From positions 43,939 to 69,618 of the forward strand of contig DKDS01000026.1 of the NCBI GenBank assembly GCA_002451855.1: 25,680 bases of DNA. The letters run 5' to 3'. Origin of the DNA: Ruminococcaceae bacterium UBA6842. Its GTDB lineage: Bacteria; Bacillota; Clostridia; Oscillospirales; Acutalibacteraceae. The notes beneath the pieces were generated by a model, which saw only the letters and a program-made list of their open reading frames with translations, had not been told where the DNA came from and searched no databases. Both the position numbers and the translations under genes were made by a program. This document shows positions 13,945-21,470 of this stretch, piece by piece (the stretch's first letter is position 1; each line of letters begins with the position of its first letter).

Positions 13945-15579
13945 CTAAATATTTAACTGATAATAAATATGTCCGCCGGTCCTTTTGTCAACGGCGTTTA
14001 TTTCAAAAAGCTCCGAATTATTGCCCGTTACGACGCCGCCGGAGGCATTCTTTAAGTCCTTTACATAAGCGTCGATTACAAGCCCCAGCTCAGCAGGGGT
14101 TATCTGAGCCGACAATGTATTATCGCTGTCGGTTTCATAGTAATAAACATTTATATGCTTAAGGCTTTTACCGTCAAACGCTTTTTTAAGACCCTTTGCG
14201 TATTCGTCGCTTTTGTAAAGCGAAAGCAAGGCGTTCAGGTTATCGTCGTAATTCACACCGTAGCGGCGCTTTAAGCTTCCTCCGTTTTTCAACTTGTACT
14301 CAATGTCTATATATCCGTCTATGTTTTCTCTTCTATAACCGTTTTTAATCAGGCTTTCGTGCAGGTTGAGTACATTTTGGCAGCCGTCAATCTCGATTTC
14401 ATCGCCGGAAATCGTTGAAACATATGCTTTTTCTACGCTTTCGGCATCGGGAATATGCTTTGAATACCCAAACAGACCTGTGCTTAAAATTACTACCGCA
14501 AGCACCATTGCCGCAAAGGAGCTGCCGCCGATAACAAGCGATTTTTTAACGGTCTTAAAGCCTCTGTCGTTTATTGCGCCGAAGGTTACAGCCGCAAGAA
14601 GCGCGCCTATTACGGCAAATATCCAGTACACGGCGTTATATTCTCCGTCTGCGAACACAAAGCCCAGACCGTAAGCGCCTATAAAACCGACCGTAAATCC
14701 GCAAATCACATATATAAATCTGTAAGCATATGATACTCCGCTTTTTTCACTGCGGCGGCGGTTATAAAGCAGAAACGCCGCAACAAGCGAGATTGCCGTT
14801 ACCGCCGCAAGCTTTACCGCATACCACAGCATAGCCCTTTGAGGTGAAAAATTCGTCACAAAGCGCATAAGCCCCGAAAACGCATAATAAAACGGCGACG
14901 AAACGGAAAACAGCTTTCCGAAGTTTACGGACGGGAAACCGAAAAGGAAACCGCCGCAAAGCGACGCATTTATAAGCTGAACCAAAATAATGCCTATGTT
15001 AAAGGTAAAAAACGAAATTATCAAATCAAAAATACTGCCGGCACACACTATAAATATAAGCGAGAACGCACAGCACATAACGGTTATAAGCACATTGGCA
15101 ATAAAGCCGAAAATTATCGTTTTGATATTGCCGTTTACACTTTTCATCGCGGTTATAAATCCCATGGAAATATAAACGAGGGTTATGGGTATCAATACGG
15201 GAACAACGCTTGCGAAAAATCTTGAAAACAGCAGCCCTCCCCTTTTTACGGGAAGCGAATGGAAGAAATCGCTTGAGCTTCTGCCGTAAAGGAATGAAAA
15301 GTTTATAAAAAGATATAAAACAGCGATTGCGGTGCTTGCCGCGGCCGTGAAAAATATAATTCCGGGACACATATCCGCAAAATCAACCGTTTTTGCCGCG
15401 GCGTTTACTGTGTTTACCTGATATTTAAGCTCGCTGTTTATCATCATAAGCACATATCCGGGGCAGAAAAGCAGTGAAAAGACGGTTATAAGGACCGTAA
15501 GCCCCGCCGTACGCTTAACCGAAAGACGGTACAGATTGATTGCGGGGTGAAATTTATTCGGTAATGTTTTTTGAGTCAT
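13945..15579 (-). CDS. ABC-2 type transporter permease with C-terminal soluble domain
   Basis: This is a 544-residue membrane protein. After a short polar start come a first helix (about 24-48), then five or so helices to about residue 275, including a long segment with FSFLYGRSSSDFFHSLPVKRG, a motif I associate with YtrC/D-like ABC-2 permeases. Further helices lie at about 285-375. A non-membrane domain (about 380-544) follows, rich in Tyr, Asp and Lys. GGAGGTG precedes the ATG, which lies 26 bases inside the ATPase gene. With the GntR regulator and ATPase it forms a YtrA-type module, a group often induced by cell-wall antibiotics in Bacillus. The substrate is unknown. It ends in TAG followed by a coding-like extension. 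Confidence 0.85.
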   Translation of the reverse strand: MTQKTLPNKFHPAINLYRLSVKRTAGLTVLITVFSLLFCPGYVLMMINSELKYQVNTVNAAAKTVDFADMCPGIIFFTAAASTAIAVLYLFINFSFLYGRSSSDFFHSLPVKRGGLLFSRFFASVVPVLIPITLVYISMGFITAMKSVNGNIKTIIFGFIANVLITVMCCAFSLIFIVCAGSIFDLIISFFTFNIGIILVQLINASLCGGFLFGFPSVNFGKLFSVSSPFYYAFSGLMRFVTNFSPQRAMLWYAVKLAAVTAISLVAAFLLYNRRRSEKSGVSYAYRFIYVICGFTVGFIGAYGLGFVFADGEYNAVYWIFAVIGALLAAVTFGAINDRGFKTVKKSLVIGGSSFAAMVLAVVILSTGLFGYSKHIPDAESVEKAYVSTISGDEIEIDGCQNVLNLHESLIKNGYRRENIDGYIDIEYKLKNGGSLKRRYGVNYDDNLNALLSLYKSDEYAKGLKKAFDGKSLKHINVYYYETDSDNTLSAQITPAELGLVIDAYVKDLKNASGGVVTGNNSELFEINAVDKRTGGHIYYQLNI

Positions 15580-16453
15580 AACCGTTCACCTCCAACTCGT
15601 ACACAAAAATTTCCTCAAGAGACGGCTCCACGCACTCCGCAAATATGGGCGACAGGCGATTTACATAGCTTAAAATCTCCTCTTCATCGCCTCTTACTAT
15701 CATACGGACAAGCGAGCCGCTCCTCTCTGTCTTTAAAACATCAAGTCCCGAAAACGCGGTCAGCTCCGGCACCCTTGCGAATGCCGCCTGAAGCTTGTGC
15801 AGTCTGCCGAGCAGGTTTCCAACCTCGTCGTTAAACAGTATCCGTCCGTTATGGACAAGACCCACGCAGTCGCACAGATCCTCAAGCTCTCTTACATTGT
15901 GCGAGGCTATGACCGTGGTCATATCACGGTTTTCCGCTCCCTCTATCAGTATTCCCTTGAGCGTTTTGCGCATTACGACATCAAGTCCGTCAAACGCCTC
16001 GTCAAGCAAAAGATATTTAGGTGATACAGAAACCGCGATTATAAGCGCCGCCTGCCGCTGCATACCCTTTGACATTGTGGCGATCCTCGCCTTATAATCA
16101 AGCGGAAATATCTCTATAAGTCTGTTAAAAAGCGCATTGTCGAACGCGGGATACATACGGCGGCAGAATTTTGCCGTTTCGTTTATCGTAGCTCCGGGGA
16201 GAAAATACGGCGTATCACCGAGATAAGCGATACGGGATTTTATTCCCACATTATTAAAAACCGGCTCACCGTCAACCGTTATCTCGCCGCCGTCCGGCAT
16301 ATATACGCCCGATATAAGGCGCAAAAGCGTGGATTTACCCGAGCCGTTCGAGCCTACAAGACCGTATATAGAGCCTTCGCCGATTTTAAGATTAACAGAA
16401 TCAAGAGCCCGTTTGCCGTCAAAAACCTTTGTGAGCTGTTTTGCCTCTATCAT
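15554..16453 (-). CDS. ABC transporter ATP-binding protein (YtrB-like)
   Basis: This is a 299-residue nucleotide-binding subunit that powers the permease encoded downstream. The Walker A motif GSNGSGKS is at residues 34-41. The signature is the atypical SKGMQRQ in place of LSGGQ, as is common in this sub-group. Walker B and the catalytic Glu are in YLLLDEAFDGLD, and the switch His is in IASHNV. The C-terminal 80 residues form the extra regulatory-type segment of YtrB/BcrA-like ATPases. It starts one base after the GntR stop, with GGGGAGGA inside the end of that gene, and overlaps the permease start by 26 bases, so the three are translationally coupled. Confidence 0.94.
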   Translation of the reverse strand: MIEAKQLTKVFDGKRALDSVNLKIGEGSIYGLVGSNGSGKSTLLRLISGVYMPDGGEITVDGEPVFNNVGIKSRIAYLGDTPYFLPGATINETAKFCRRMYPAFDNALFNRLIEIFPLDYKARIATMSKGMQRQAALIIAVSVSPKYLLLDEAFDGLDVVMRKTLKGILIEGAENRDMTTVIASHNVRELEDLCDCVGLVHNGRILFNDEVGNLLGRLHKLQAAFARVPELTAFSGLDVLKTERSGSLVRMIVRGDEEEILSYVNRLSPIFAECVEPSLEEIFVYELEVNGYDSKNITE

Positions 16454-16454
16454 T

Positions 16455-16826
16455 TTAACGGTCCTCCCCTGTGCAAACTTCGTTAATAATCTCTATCAGC
16501 TCGTCTTTTTTAAGTCCCAGCTCCTTAGCCGAGACCGCCGCCCTGCGGAAATCCTTTTTTGCCGATTTTATCACCGCAATATCCGCCGCGGCGTCACTTG
16601 AAATAAACGAGCCTTTTCCCTTTACCGAATAAATTATACCGTTGCTTTCAAGCATCTGATATGCCTTTTGTATGGTATTGGGGTTCACGCTCAGCTCCAC
16701 CGCAAGCTGTCTTACAGAGGGCAGCTGCTCGCCGCTTTCCACAAGACCGAGCGCCTTCATTCTTATAAAACCGTTTACTATCTGGTCGCAAATGGGAACG
16801 CCGCTTTTAAAATTCAATTCAAGCAT
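16455..16826 (-). CDS. GntR family repressor, YtrA subfamily
   Basis: This is a 123-residue regulator of the short YtrA type. It has an N-terminal winged helix (about 1-75) and a short helical dimerisation tail. Family hallmarks are LxFKSGVPICDQI at the start, SGEQLPSVRQLAVELSVNPNTIQKAYQMLESNGIIYSVKGKGSFI through the recognition helix and wing, and an acidic end. I chose the ATG at 16826 because GAGG lies 6 bases upstream and the family starts this way; a GTG four codons earlier is inside that SD. The palindrome at 16851-16873 overlaps its own transcription start, so it very likely represses itself and the ABC genes. Confidence 0.93.
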   Translation of the reverse strand: MLELNFKSGVPICDQIVNGFIRMKALGLVESGEQLPSVRQLAVELSVNPNTIQKAYQMLESNGIIYSVKGKGSFISSDAAADIAVIKSAKKDFRRAAVSAKELGLKKDELIEIINEVCTGEDR

Positions 16827-16850
16827 ACCGCACCTCACTTTTTGGGTTTA

Positions 16851-16873
16851 CTGTACTACTTGCAATAGTACAG
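16851..16873. promoter_or_regulatory. Palindromic operator for the YtrA-type repressor
   Basis: CTGTACTA (16851-16858) and TAGTACAG (16866-16873) are perfect 8-bp inverted arms separated by seven bases. The site begins five bases downstream of the -10 box of the gntR promoter and covers the expected start point, a classic repressor position. The GTAC..GTAC core fits dimeric GntR proteins. Confidence 0.8.
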
Positions 16874-16877
16874 ATAA

Positions 16878-16906
16878 ATAATACACCGTAAATCTGCTTT
16901 TGTCAA
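16878..16906 (-). promoter_or_regulatory. Sigma-A promoter of the gntR-ABC operon
   Basis: TTGACA (16901-16906), a 17-base spacer and TATTAT (16878-16883) lie on the minus strand. The operator directly downstream explains repression of this otherwise strong promoter. Confidence 0.87.
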
Positions 16907-16930
16907 TAGATTTTTCGGTGATTTTCGCCC

Positions 16931-16958
16931 TTGAAAAAACAATTATTTGCTGTATAAT
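16931..16958 (+). promoter_or_regulatory. Sigma-A promoter of the antiporter gene
   Basis: TTGAAA (16931-16936), a 16-base spacer and TATAAT (16953-16958) lie 33 bases before the antiporter ATG. It is divergent from the gntR promoter, about 25 bases away, so the operator lies outside it. Confidence 0.7.
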
Positions 16959-16991
16959 GTTATGGTGATGTAAAAAAGGGGAGTTAAAAAA

Positions 16992-18212
16992 ATGGGAGCA
17001 TACGAATATTTACTGGCGCTGGCTCTGATTCTTGTTTTCACAAAAATCTTCGGTCTCGCAACGGCGCATGTGCATCTGCCTCAGGTTGTGGGAGCGCTTC
17101 TCGCCGGCATACTTTTGGGGCCGTCCGGCATAGGAATACTGCACGAGACGGATTTTCTTGTAAAAACCGCGGAGATTGGCGTTATAATGCTTATGTTCAT
17201 AGCGGGTATTGATACGGATATAAACGAGCTTAAGCACACGGGACCCACGGCGTGTCTTATTGCCGTAATAGGCGTTTTTGTTCCGATACTCGGCTGCGGC
17301 GGCATTTATTACCTGTTCTTTGCCGACAGCTTTTCTTACGCGAACATTATAAAGGCGTCGTTTGTGGGAATAGTTTTCGCGGCAACATCTGTAAGCATAA
17401 CGGTTGAAACGCTAAACGAAATGGGCAAGCTTAAAACCCGTGTAGGCGCAACTCTGCTGTCCGCCGCGATTATAGACGATATAATCGGAACAGTGGTATT
17501 AAGCGTGCTTTCCGCACTGGGAGACAGCAGCGTAAACCCCGGCATTGTAGTGCTTAAAATACTCGCGTTCTTTGTTTTTACTTTCGTAGTAGGCTTTATC
17601 GTATACAAGCTGTTCAAGAAAATTTCGATAAATCACGGGACAAGCCGCCGTGTAGCGGTATGGGCAATGGCTTTCTGCTTCATAATGGCGTACTGCGCCG
17701 AAAAGTTTTTCGGTGTGGCGGATATTACGGGCGCGTATTTTGCGGGCGTTATCCTCTGCAATGTGACAAAATCACGCCAGTATGTCGCCAAAAAGGTGAC
17801 CGCCGCCTCATACCTGCTTTTCTCTCCTGTGTTTTTTGCCAATATAGGACTTAAAACCGACCTTTCGGGTATAAATTCCGAAATAATCTTATTCGCCGTA
17901 CTGCTTGCGGTAATGGCGGTGCTTACCAAAATTGTCGGCTGCGGACTCGGCGCCAAAATATGCCGTATGTCCAACCATGAATCACTTGTTGTGGGCGTGG
18001 GTATGGTCGCGAGGGGCGAGGTTGCGCTTATGGTGGCTCAAAAAGGCATAGACAGCGGAAATATCGACCCCAAAATTTTCCCCGCAATAGTGCTGTGCGT
18101 GGTTGTGGCGGCGCTTTTGACCCCTGTTTTGCTAAAGCTTGTTATTTCTCACGGCAAGCCTGATGGGGGAAACGAAGAAAAAACAGTTGACAACACGCCT
18201 GCGGCGGTATAA
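16992..18212 (+). CDS. CPA2 family monovalent cation/proton antiporter
   Basis: This is a 406-residue integral membrane protein with about 12 hydrophobic segments, the size of the transport domain of KefB/GerN/NapA-like antiporters. Visible family features are the first-helix LPQVVGALLAGILLGPSGIG motif, the GVIMLMFIAGIDTD segment, the discontinuous-helix-like AATSVSITVETLNEMG, and the two-aspartate AAIIDDIIGTVV motif that carries the exchanged ions. A KLD-like cytoplasmic NAD-binding domain (TrkA-N) is absent; the protein ends with a short polar tail. GGGGAG lies 8 bases before the ATG. It probably exports Na+ or K+ in exchange for protons; the ion cannot be read from the sequence. The last codons contain the folT promoter. 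Confidence 0.93.
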   Translation: MGAYEYLLALALILVFTKIFGLATAHVHLPQVVGALLAGILLGPSGIGILHETDFLVKTAEIGVIMLMFIAGIDTDINELKHTGPTACLIAVIGVFVPILGCGGIYYLFFADSFSYANIIKASFVGIVFAATSVSITVETLNEMGKLKTRVGATLLSAAIIDDIIGTVVLSVLSALGDSSVNPGIVVLKILAFFVFTFVVGFIVYKLFKKISINHGTSRRVAVWAMAFCFIMAYCAEKFFGVADITGAYFAGVILCNVTKSRQYVAKKVTAASYLLFSPVFFANIGLKTDLSGINSEIILFAVLLAVMAVLTKIVGCGLGAKICRMSNHESLVVGVGMVARGEVALMVAQKGIDSGNIDPKIFPAIVLCVVVAALLTPVLLKLVISHGKPDGGNEEKTVDNTPAAV

Positions 18213-18215
18213 AAT
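18187..18215 (+). promoter_or_regulatory. folT promoter inside the end of the antiporter gene
   Basis: TTGACA (18187-18192), a 17-base spacer and TAAAAT (18210-18215) overlap the antiporter's last nine codons. The start point would be near 18222, just ahead of the riboswitch. This allows folT to be expressed independently, as no terminator separates the two genes other than the riboswitch platform. Confidence 0.65.
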
Positions 18216-18230
18216 AATTCCATAAGCTAT

Positions 18231-18328
18231 TAGCAGAGTAGACTGCCGTGCGTTAAGTGCTGTCGGGACGGGGAGTTGCCCGACGGACGAAGGATATTAC
18301 CGCGGTTCGGCTGTCGCATCCCGCTGCC
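18231..18328 (+). promoter_or_regulatory. Tetrahydrofolate (THF) riboswitch aptamer, class I
   Basis: The region carries the conserved blocks of the THF riboswitch as I know it, in order: AGAGTAGA, GCGTTAAGTG, a variable stem (GTCGGG 18262-18267 with CCCGAC 18279-18284), GACGAAGG, ACCGCGGT and GCATCCCGCT. The ends GCAG (18233-18236) and CTGC (18324-18327) close the P1 helix. It precedes a folate-family ECF S-component, the classic target. Binding of reduced folate should stabilise the aptamer and switch folT off. Confidence 0.93.
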
Positions 18329-18350
18329 GACTGATATCGAACTTTTATGT

Positions 18351-18392
18351 CTCCTTATTATCGGTACAAACGGGTAATAAGGAGGTTTTTTT
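18351..18392 (+). terminator. THF riboswitch expression platform (terminator that also masks the SD)
   Basis: CTCCTTATTATC (18351-18362) pairs with GGTAATAAGGAG (18373-18384; 12 bp, one G-T pair). The 3' arm contains the folT SD, AAGGAGG, and is followed by seven T (18386-18392) that run straight into the ATG at 18393. The same hairpin can therefore act as an intrinsic terminator and, if transcription escapes, block translation. Confidence 0.85.
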
Positions 18393-18923
18393 ATGAAAAA
18401 AAGTAACAAACAGTATGTATTTGAAATGGTTGCCGCCGCAGTGCTTATCGCGCTTAAAGTGGTGCTTGACAGGTTCCTTTCCTACAATGTGTGGAACCAG
18501 CGCTTCGGCTTTTCCTTTATAGCGGTTGCGTTTGCCGCCGTTATGCTCGGCACCCCGTGGGCAATGGCGGTCGGCGGTCTCGGCGACATTGTAGGCGCAC
18601 TGCTGTTCCCGAGCGGACCGTATTTCCCCGGATTTACGCTGACGGCTGTGCTTACAGCGCTCTGCACGGCGCTGTTCATCCGTAAAAACGCAAGCCTTTT
18701 GCGTATAACCGCAAGCGTGCTTATAAATCAGCTTTTCGGTTCGGTTCTGCTTAACTCCCTGTGGATATCGATTCTTTACGGAAAAGGATTTATAGCACTT
18801 ATTCCCTCAAGAATAGTACAATGCGGAATAATGACGGTGCTTCAGATAACCCTTATATATCTTCTTTTCGGCGAAAAAAGCGTAATACGCCGCCGACTGA
18901 CAAAGCTTGCCGCATTTTCCTGA
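18393..18923 (+). CDS. folT: ECF transporter S-component, folate family
   Basis: This is a 176-residue membrane protein that captures folate and hands it to the shared ECF energy module (EcfA, EcfA', EcfT), which is not encoded in the window. About five to six hydrophobic helices are visible. The pattern ALKVVLDRFLSY, then FIAVAFAAVMLGTPWAMAVGGLGDIVGALLFPSGPYFPGFTLTAVLTAL matches folate-type S-components I know. The THF riboswitch in front gives strong independent support for the substrate. The SD (AAGGAGG) lies 7 T residues before the ATG and inside the regulatory hairpin. A terminator follows 6 bases after the stop, so the gene is a single-gene unit. Confidence 0.93.
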   Translation: MKKSNKQYVFEMVAAAVLIALKVVLDRFLSYNVWNQRFGFSFIAVAFAAVMLGTPWAMAVGGLGDIVGALLFPSGPYFPGFTLTAVLTALCTALFIRKNASLLRITASVLINQLFGSVLLNSLWISILYGKGFIALIPSRIVQCGIMTVLQITLIYLLFGEKSVIRRRLTKLAAFS

Positions 18924-18929
18924 AACTCA

Positions 18930-18970
18930 AAAGCCTCCCTGATTTAAAGGGAGGCTTTGCTGTTTCTTTT
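18930..18970 (+). terminator. folT terminator
   Basis: AAAGCCTCCCT (18930-18940) pairs perfectly with AGGGAGGCTTT (18948-18958) around a seven-base loop. GCTGTTTCTTTT follows, a broken T tract. It begins seven bases after the folT stop. Confidence 0.85.
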
Positions 18971-19016
18971 ATTTAACATAAGCCCTTTTGTTAAGAAAAA
19001 ATTTAACTCTTTTGTG

Positions 19017-19045
19017 TTGATATTTCTGGTTCCATTAAGTATAAT
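19017..19045 (+). promoter_or_regulatory. Sigma-A promoter of the murD operon
   Basis: TTGATA (19017-19022), a 17-base spacer and TATAAT (19040-19045) give a start point near 19052. That leaves only about 11 bases before the ATG at 19063 but about 29 before the TTG at 19081, which supports the TTG start. Confidence 0.8.
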
Positions 19046-19080
19046 AAATAAGTACAGTTATTATGATTGGGGGCAATTTC

Positions 19081-20460
19081 TTGGATTGCAAACAGTTTTT
19101 TGAACAAATTAAAGGCAAAAGGATTGCTATGTGCGGTATCGGTGTAAGCAACACTCCGCTCATTATGAATTTTTTAAGCAAGGGCGCCGCCGTATACGCG
19201 TGCGACCGCAGAAGCCGCGAGCAGATAGGCAGTATCGCGGATGAGCTTGAAAAAGCAGGCGCTGAATTAAGGCTCGGCAGTGATTACCTTGATAATTTAG
19301 AGGTTGATATAATTTTCCGTACTCCGGGAATGAATTTTAATTTGCCGGAGCTTGAGGCGGCGCGCAAAAAGGGCATTGCCGTAACAAGCGAGATGGAGGT
19401 CTTTTTTGACCTGTGCCCCGCGACGATTTTTGCCATAACCGGCTCGGACGGAAAAACCACCACAACAACACTTATAGCCAAAATGCTTGAAGCCGAGGGT
19501 AAGACCGTACATCTGGGCGGAAATATAGGCAAGCCCCTGCTTCCCGAAATTGAGAACATAAAGCCCGAGGATTTTGTTGTGGCGGAGCTTTCCTCGTTTC
19601 AGCTTATATCTATGAGAAAAAGCCCCGATGTCGCCGTTGTTACAAATGTTGCGCCCAATCACCTTGACATTCATAAGGATATGGACGAATATGTTGAGGC
19701 TAAAAAGAACATTTTACTTCATCAGAACGCTTTTTCACGCACGGTTCTTAACCGCGACAACGAGATAACCTACGGCTTTAAAAAATTTGTACGCGGTCAG
19801 TCGCTTTATTTCAGTATGGAACAGCCGCTTAAAAACGGCGCATGGCTTGATACGGACGGTACTATTCATATGTCGTACAGGGGTATTGACGCCCCCATTA
19901 TGCACCGCAGTGAGATAGCGATTTTGGGCGACCACAATGTTGCCAATTACCTTGCCGCCATTTCCGCGGTATGGGGCTATGTCGGTATAGACGCTATAAA
20001 AAAGGTTGCCCGTGAGTTTAAGGGCGTTGAACACCGCATTGAGTTTGTAAGGGAGCTTGACGGCGTAAAGTATTATAACGATTCCATTGCCTCAAGCCCG
20101 ACAAGGACGATTGCGGGTCTTAAAGCGTTTGATAAAAAGGTAATGCTTATAGCCGGCGGCTATGACAAGCATATACCGTTTGAGCCTATGGTTCCCTATA
20201 TAATCGACAAGGTTAAGAAGCTCTATCTCTGCGGAGACACCGCGGATAAGATAGAAAAATGCGTCCGTTCGGACAAAAATTATAACGGCGCTCCCGAAAT
20301 AGTAAGGGTAAATAATCTTGACGAAGCCGTTGCGGCGGCACACAGAGACGCCGTAAGCGGAGATATCGTAACCTTAAGCCCTGCCTGCGCCAGCTTTGAC
20401 GCATTCCCGAACTTTGTGGCAAGGGGCAAATACTATAAGGAACTGGTAAATAAGCTTTAA
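19081..20460 (+). CDS. murD: UDP-N-acetylmuramoylalanine--D-glutamate ligase
   Basis: MurD adds D-glutamate to UDP-MurNAc-L-Ala in the cytoplasm, the second amino acid of the peptidoglycan stem. The protein is 459 residues. The N-terminal substrate domain begins KGKRIAMCGIGVSNTPLI. The ATP loop GSDGKTTTTT is at 121-130, followed by GGNIGKPLL and ELSSFQL; VTNVAPNHLDIH closes the central domain. The C-terminal domain has NDSIASSPTRTIAGL and SPACASFDAFPNFVARGKYY. I use TTG at 19081: GGGGG lies 7 bases upstream and the promoter geometry fits, while the in-frame ATG at 19063 has no SD. The stop shares bases with the next gene (TAATG). It heads an operon with two peptidases, a GNAT and a PLP enzyme, not the usual dcw neighbours. 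Confidence 0.96.
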   Translation: MDCKQFFEQIKGKRIAMCGIGVSNTPLIMNFLSKGAAVYACDRRSREQIGSIADELEKAGAELRLGSDYLDNLEVDIIFRTPGMNFNLPELEAARKKGIAVTSEMEVFFDLCPATIFAITGSDGKTTTTTLIAKMLEAEGKTVHLGGNIGKPLLPEIENIKPEDFVVAELSSFQLISMRKSPDVAVVTNVAPNHLDIHKDMDEYVEAKKNILLHQNAFSRTVLNRDNEITYGFKKFVRGQSLYFSMEQPLKNGAWLDTDGTIHMSYRGIDAPIMHRSEIAILGDHNVANYLAAISAVWGYVGIDAIKKVAREFKGVEHRIEFVRELDGVKYYNDSIASSPTRTIAGLKAFDKKVMLIAGGYDKHIPFEPMVPYIIDKVKKLYLCGDTADKIEKCVRSDKNYNGAPEIVRVNNLDEAVAAAHRDAVSGDIVTLSPACASFDAFPNFVARGKYYKELVNKL

Positions 20461-21470
20461 TGGATATTAAGGACATTTTATTCAAATTATCGGCGCTTGA
20501 CTCGTTAGGCTCACTGCACGCCGCCGCCGATTACGCAAAAGAGGAATTAAGCCGTTTTGCGAAGACCGATAAATGCGGAGGAAGCGTAACAGGCTTTATA
20601 AAGGGTAATTCCGATTATACGGTAATGCTTGACGCGCATATAGATCAGGTGGGAATGACAGTAACGCAGGTTGACGGCGAGGGCTTTCTCACCGTTGCGC
20701 CGTCGGGCGGAATAGATATAAGGGCTTTGCCGTCAAGAGAGGTCACCGTTCACGGGAAACAGGATATTCCGGCGGTGTTTTGCAGTACGCCGCCGCACCT
20801 TGCGAACGGCGAGGTCGTGTATGACGACATAAGCCGAATAAAGCTTGATACGGGGCTCGGCGAAAAAGCGAAGGATATAGTATCGGTCGGCGATTATGTC
20901 ACCTTTTCGGCACTCCCGACAGAGCTTTCGGGCGATTTGGTGTCGGGAAGATCGTTTGACGACCGCGCAGGCGTCGCCTGCCTTATCAAAACAGCGGAAA
21001 TGCTTTCCGAAAAGCAGTTACCCTGCAATGTCGCTTTTCTTTTAAGCGACGCGGAGGAGCTTGGTATGAGAGGTGCCGTAACCGCAGCCTTCGGCTTAGC
21101 ACCTGACGAGGCAATCGCCGTGGATGTAAGCTTCGGTGACGGAATAGGTATTTCCCCCGATGAAAGCGGAAAGCTTAATGGCGGCGCTATGATAGGCTTT
21201 GCGCCTACTCTTGACAGTAAAATTTCAAACAAGCTTACAAATATCGCAAAGAGCCGGGGCATCAAGTACCAAACCGAGGTTATGGGCGGCAGAACCGGCA
21301 CAAATGCGGATGTTATCGGCATTTCGGGTAAAGGCGTTAAAACCTGCACCGTATCCATACCGCTCCGCAATATGCATACAGAGGTTGAAACGCTGAGCCT
21401 TTCCGACCTTAACTCCGTTTGCGATTTGCTTTGCGCTTATATCCTTTCGGGAGGTGTGCGGAATGGCTGA
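20460..21470 (+). CDS. M42 family metallo-aminopeptidase (first of two)
   Basis: This is a 336-residue cytoplasmic di-metal aminopeptidase of family M42 (tetrahedral TET-type, once called cellulase M/FrvX-like). The metal and catalytic residues are all present: His60 in DAHIDQVG, Asp167 in FDDRAG, Glu199/Glu200 in DAEELGMRGA, Asp222 in AVDVSFGD and His306 in RNMHTEVE. An inserted PDZ-like dimerisation domain lies at about 68-155. Its ATG overlaps the murD stop by one base, with only a weak, distant AAGGA, so translation is probably coupled. It differs clearly from the second M42 gene that follows, so the two are paralogues and not a recent duplication. Confidence 0.93.
   Translation: MDIKDILFKLSALDSLGSLHAAADYAKEELSRFAKTDKCGGSVTGFIKGNSDYTVMLDAHIDQVGMTVTQVDGEGFLTVAPSGGIDIRALPSREVTVHGKQDIPAVFCSTPPHLANGEVVYDDISRIKLDTGLGEKAKDIVSVGDYVTFSALPTELSGDLVSGRSFDDRAGVACLIKTAEMLSEKQLPCNVAFLLSDAEELGMRGAVTAAFGLAPDEAIAVDVSFGDGIGISPDESGKLNGGAMIGFAPTLDSKISNKLTNIAKSRGIKYQTEVMGGRTGTNADVIGISGKGVKTCTVSIPLRNMHTEVETLSLSDLNSVCDLLCAYILSGGVRNG

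Noticed and set aside
13945..13947. TAG as a reassigned (pyrrolysine or suppressor) codon
   Set aside because: TAG is an ordinary terminal codon for DUF951 and the flavodoxin in this window, an intact RF1 gene is present, and no pyl genes are seen.
19063..19065. ATG at 19063 as the murD start
   Set aside because: It is only about 11 bases from the predicted transcript start with no SD; TTG at 19081 has GGGGG at 7 bases.
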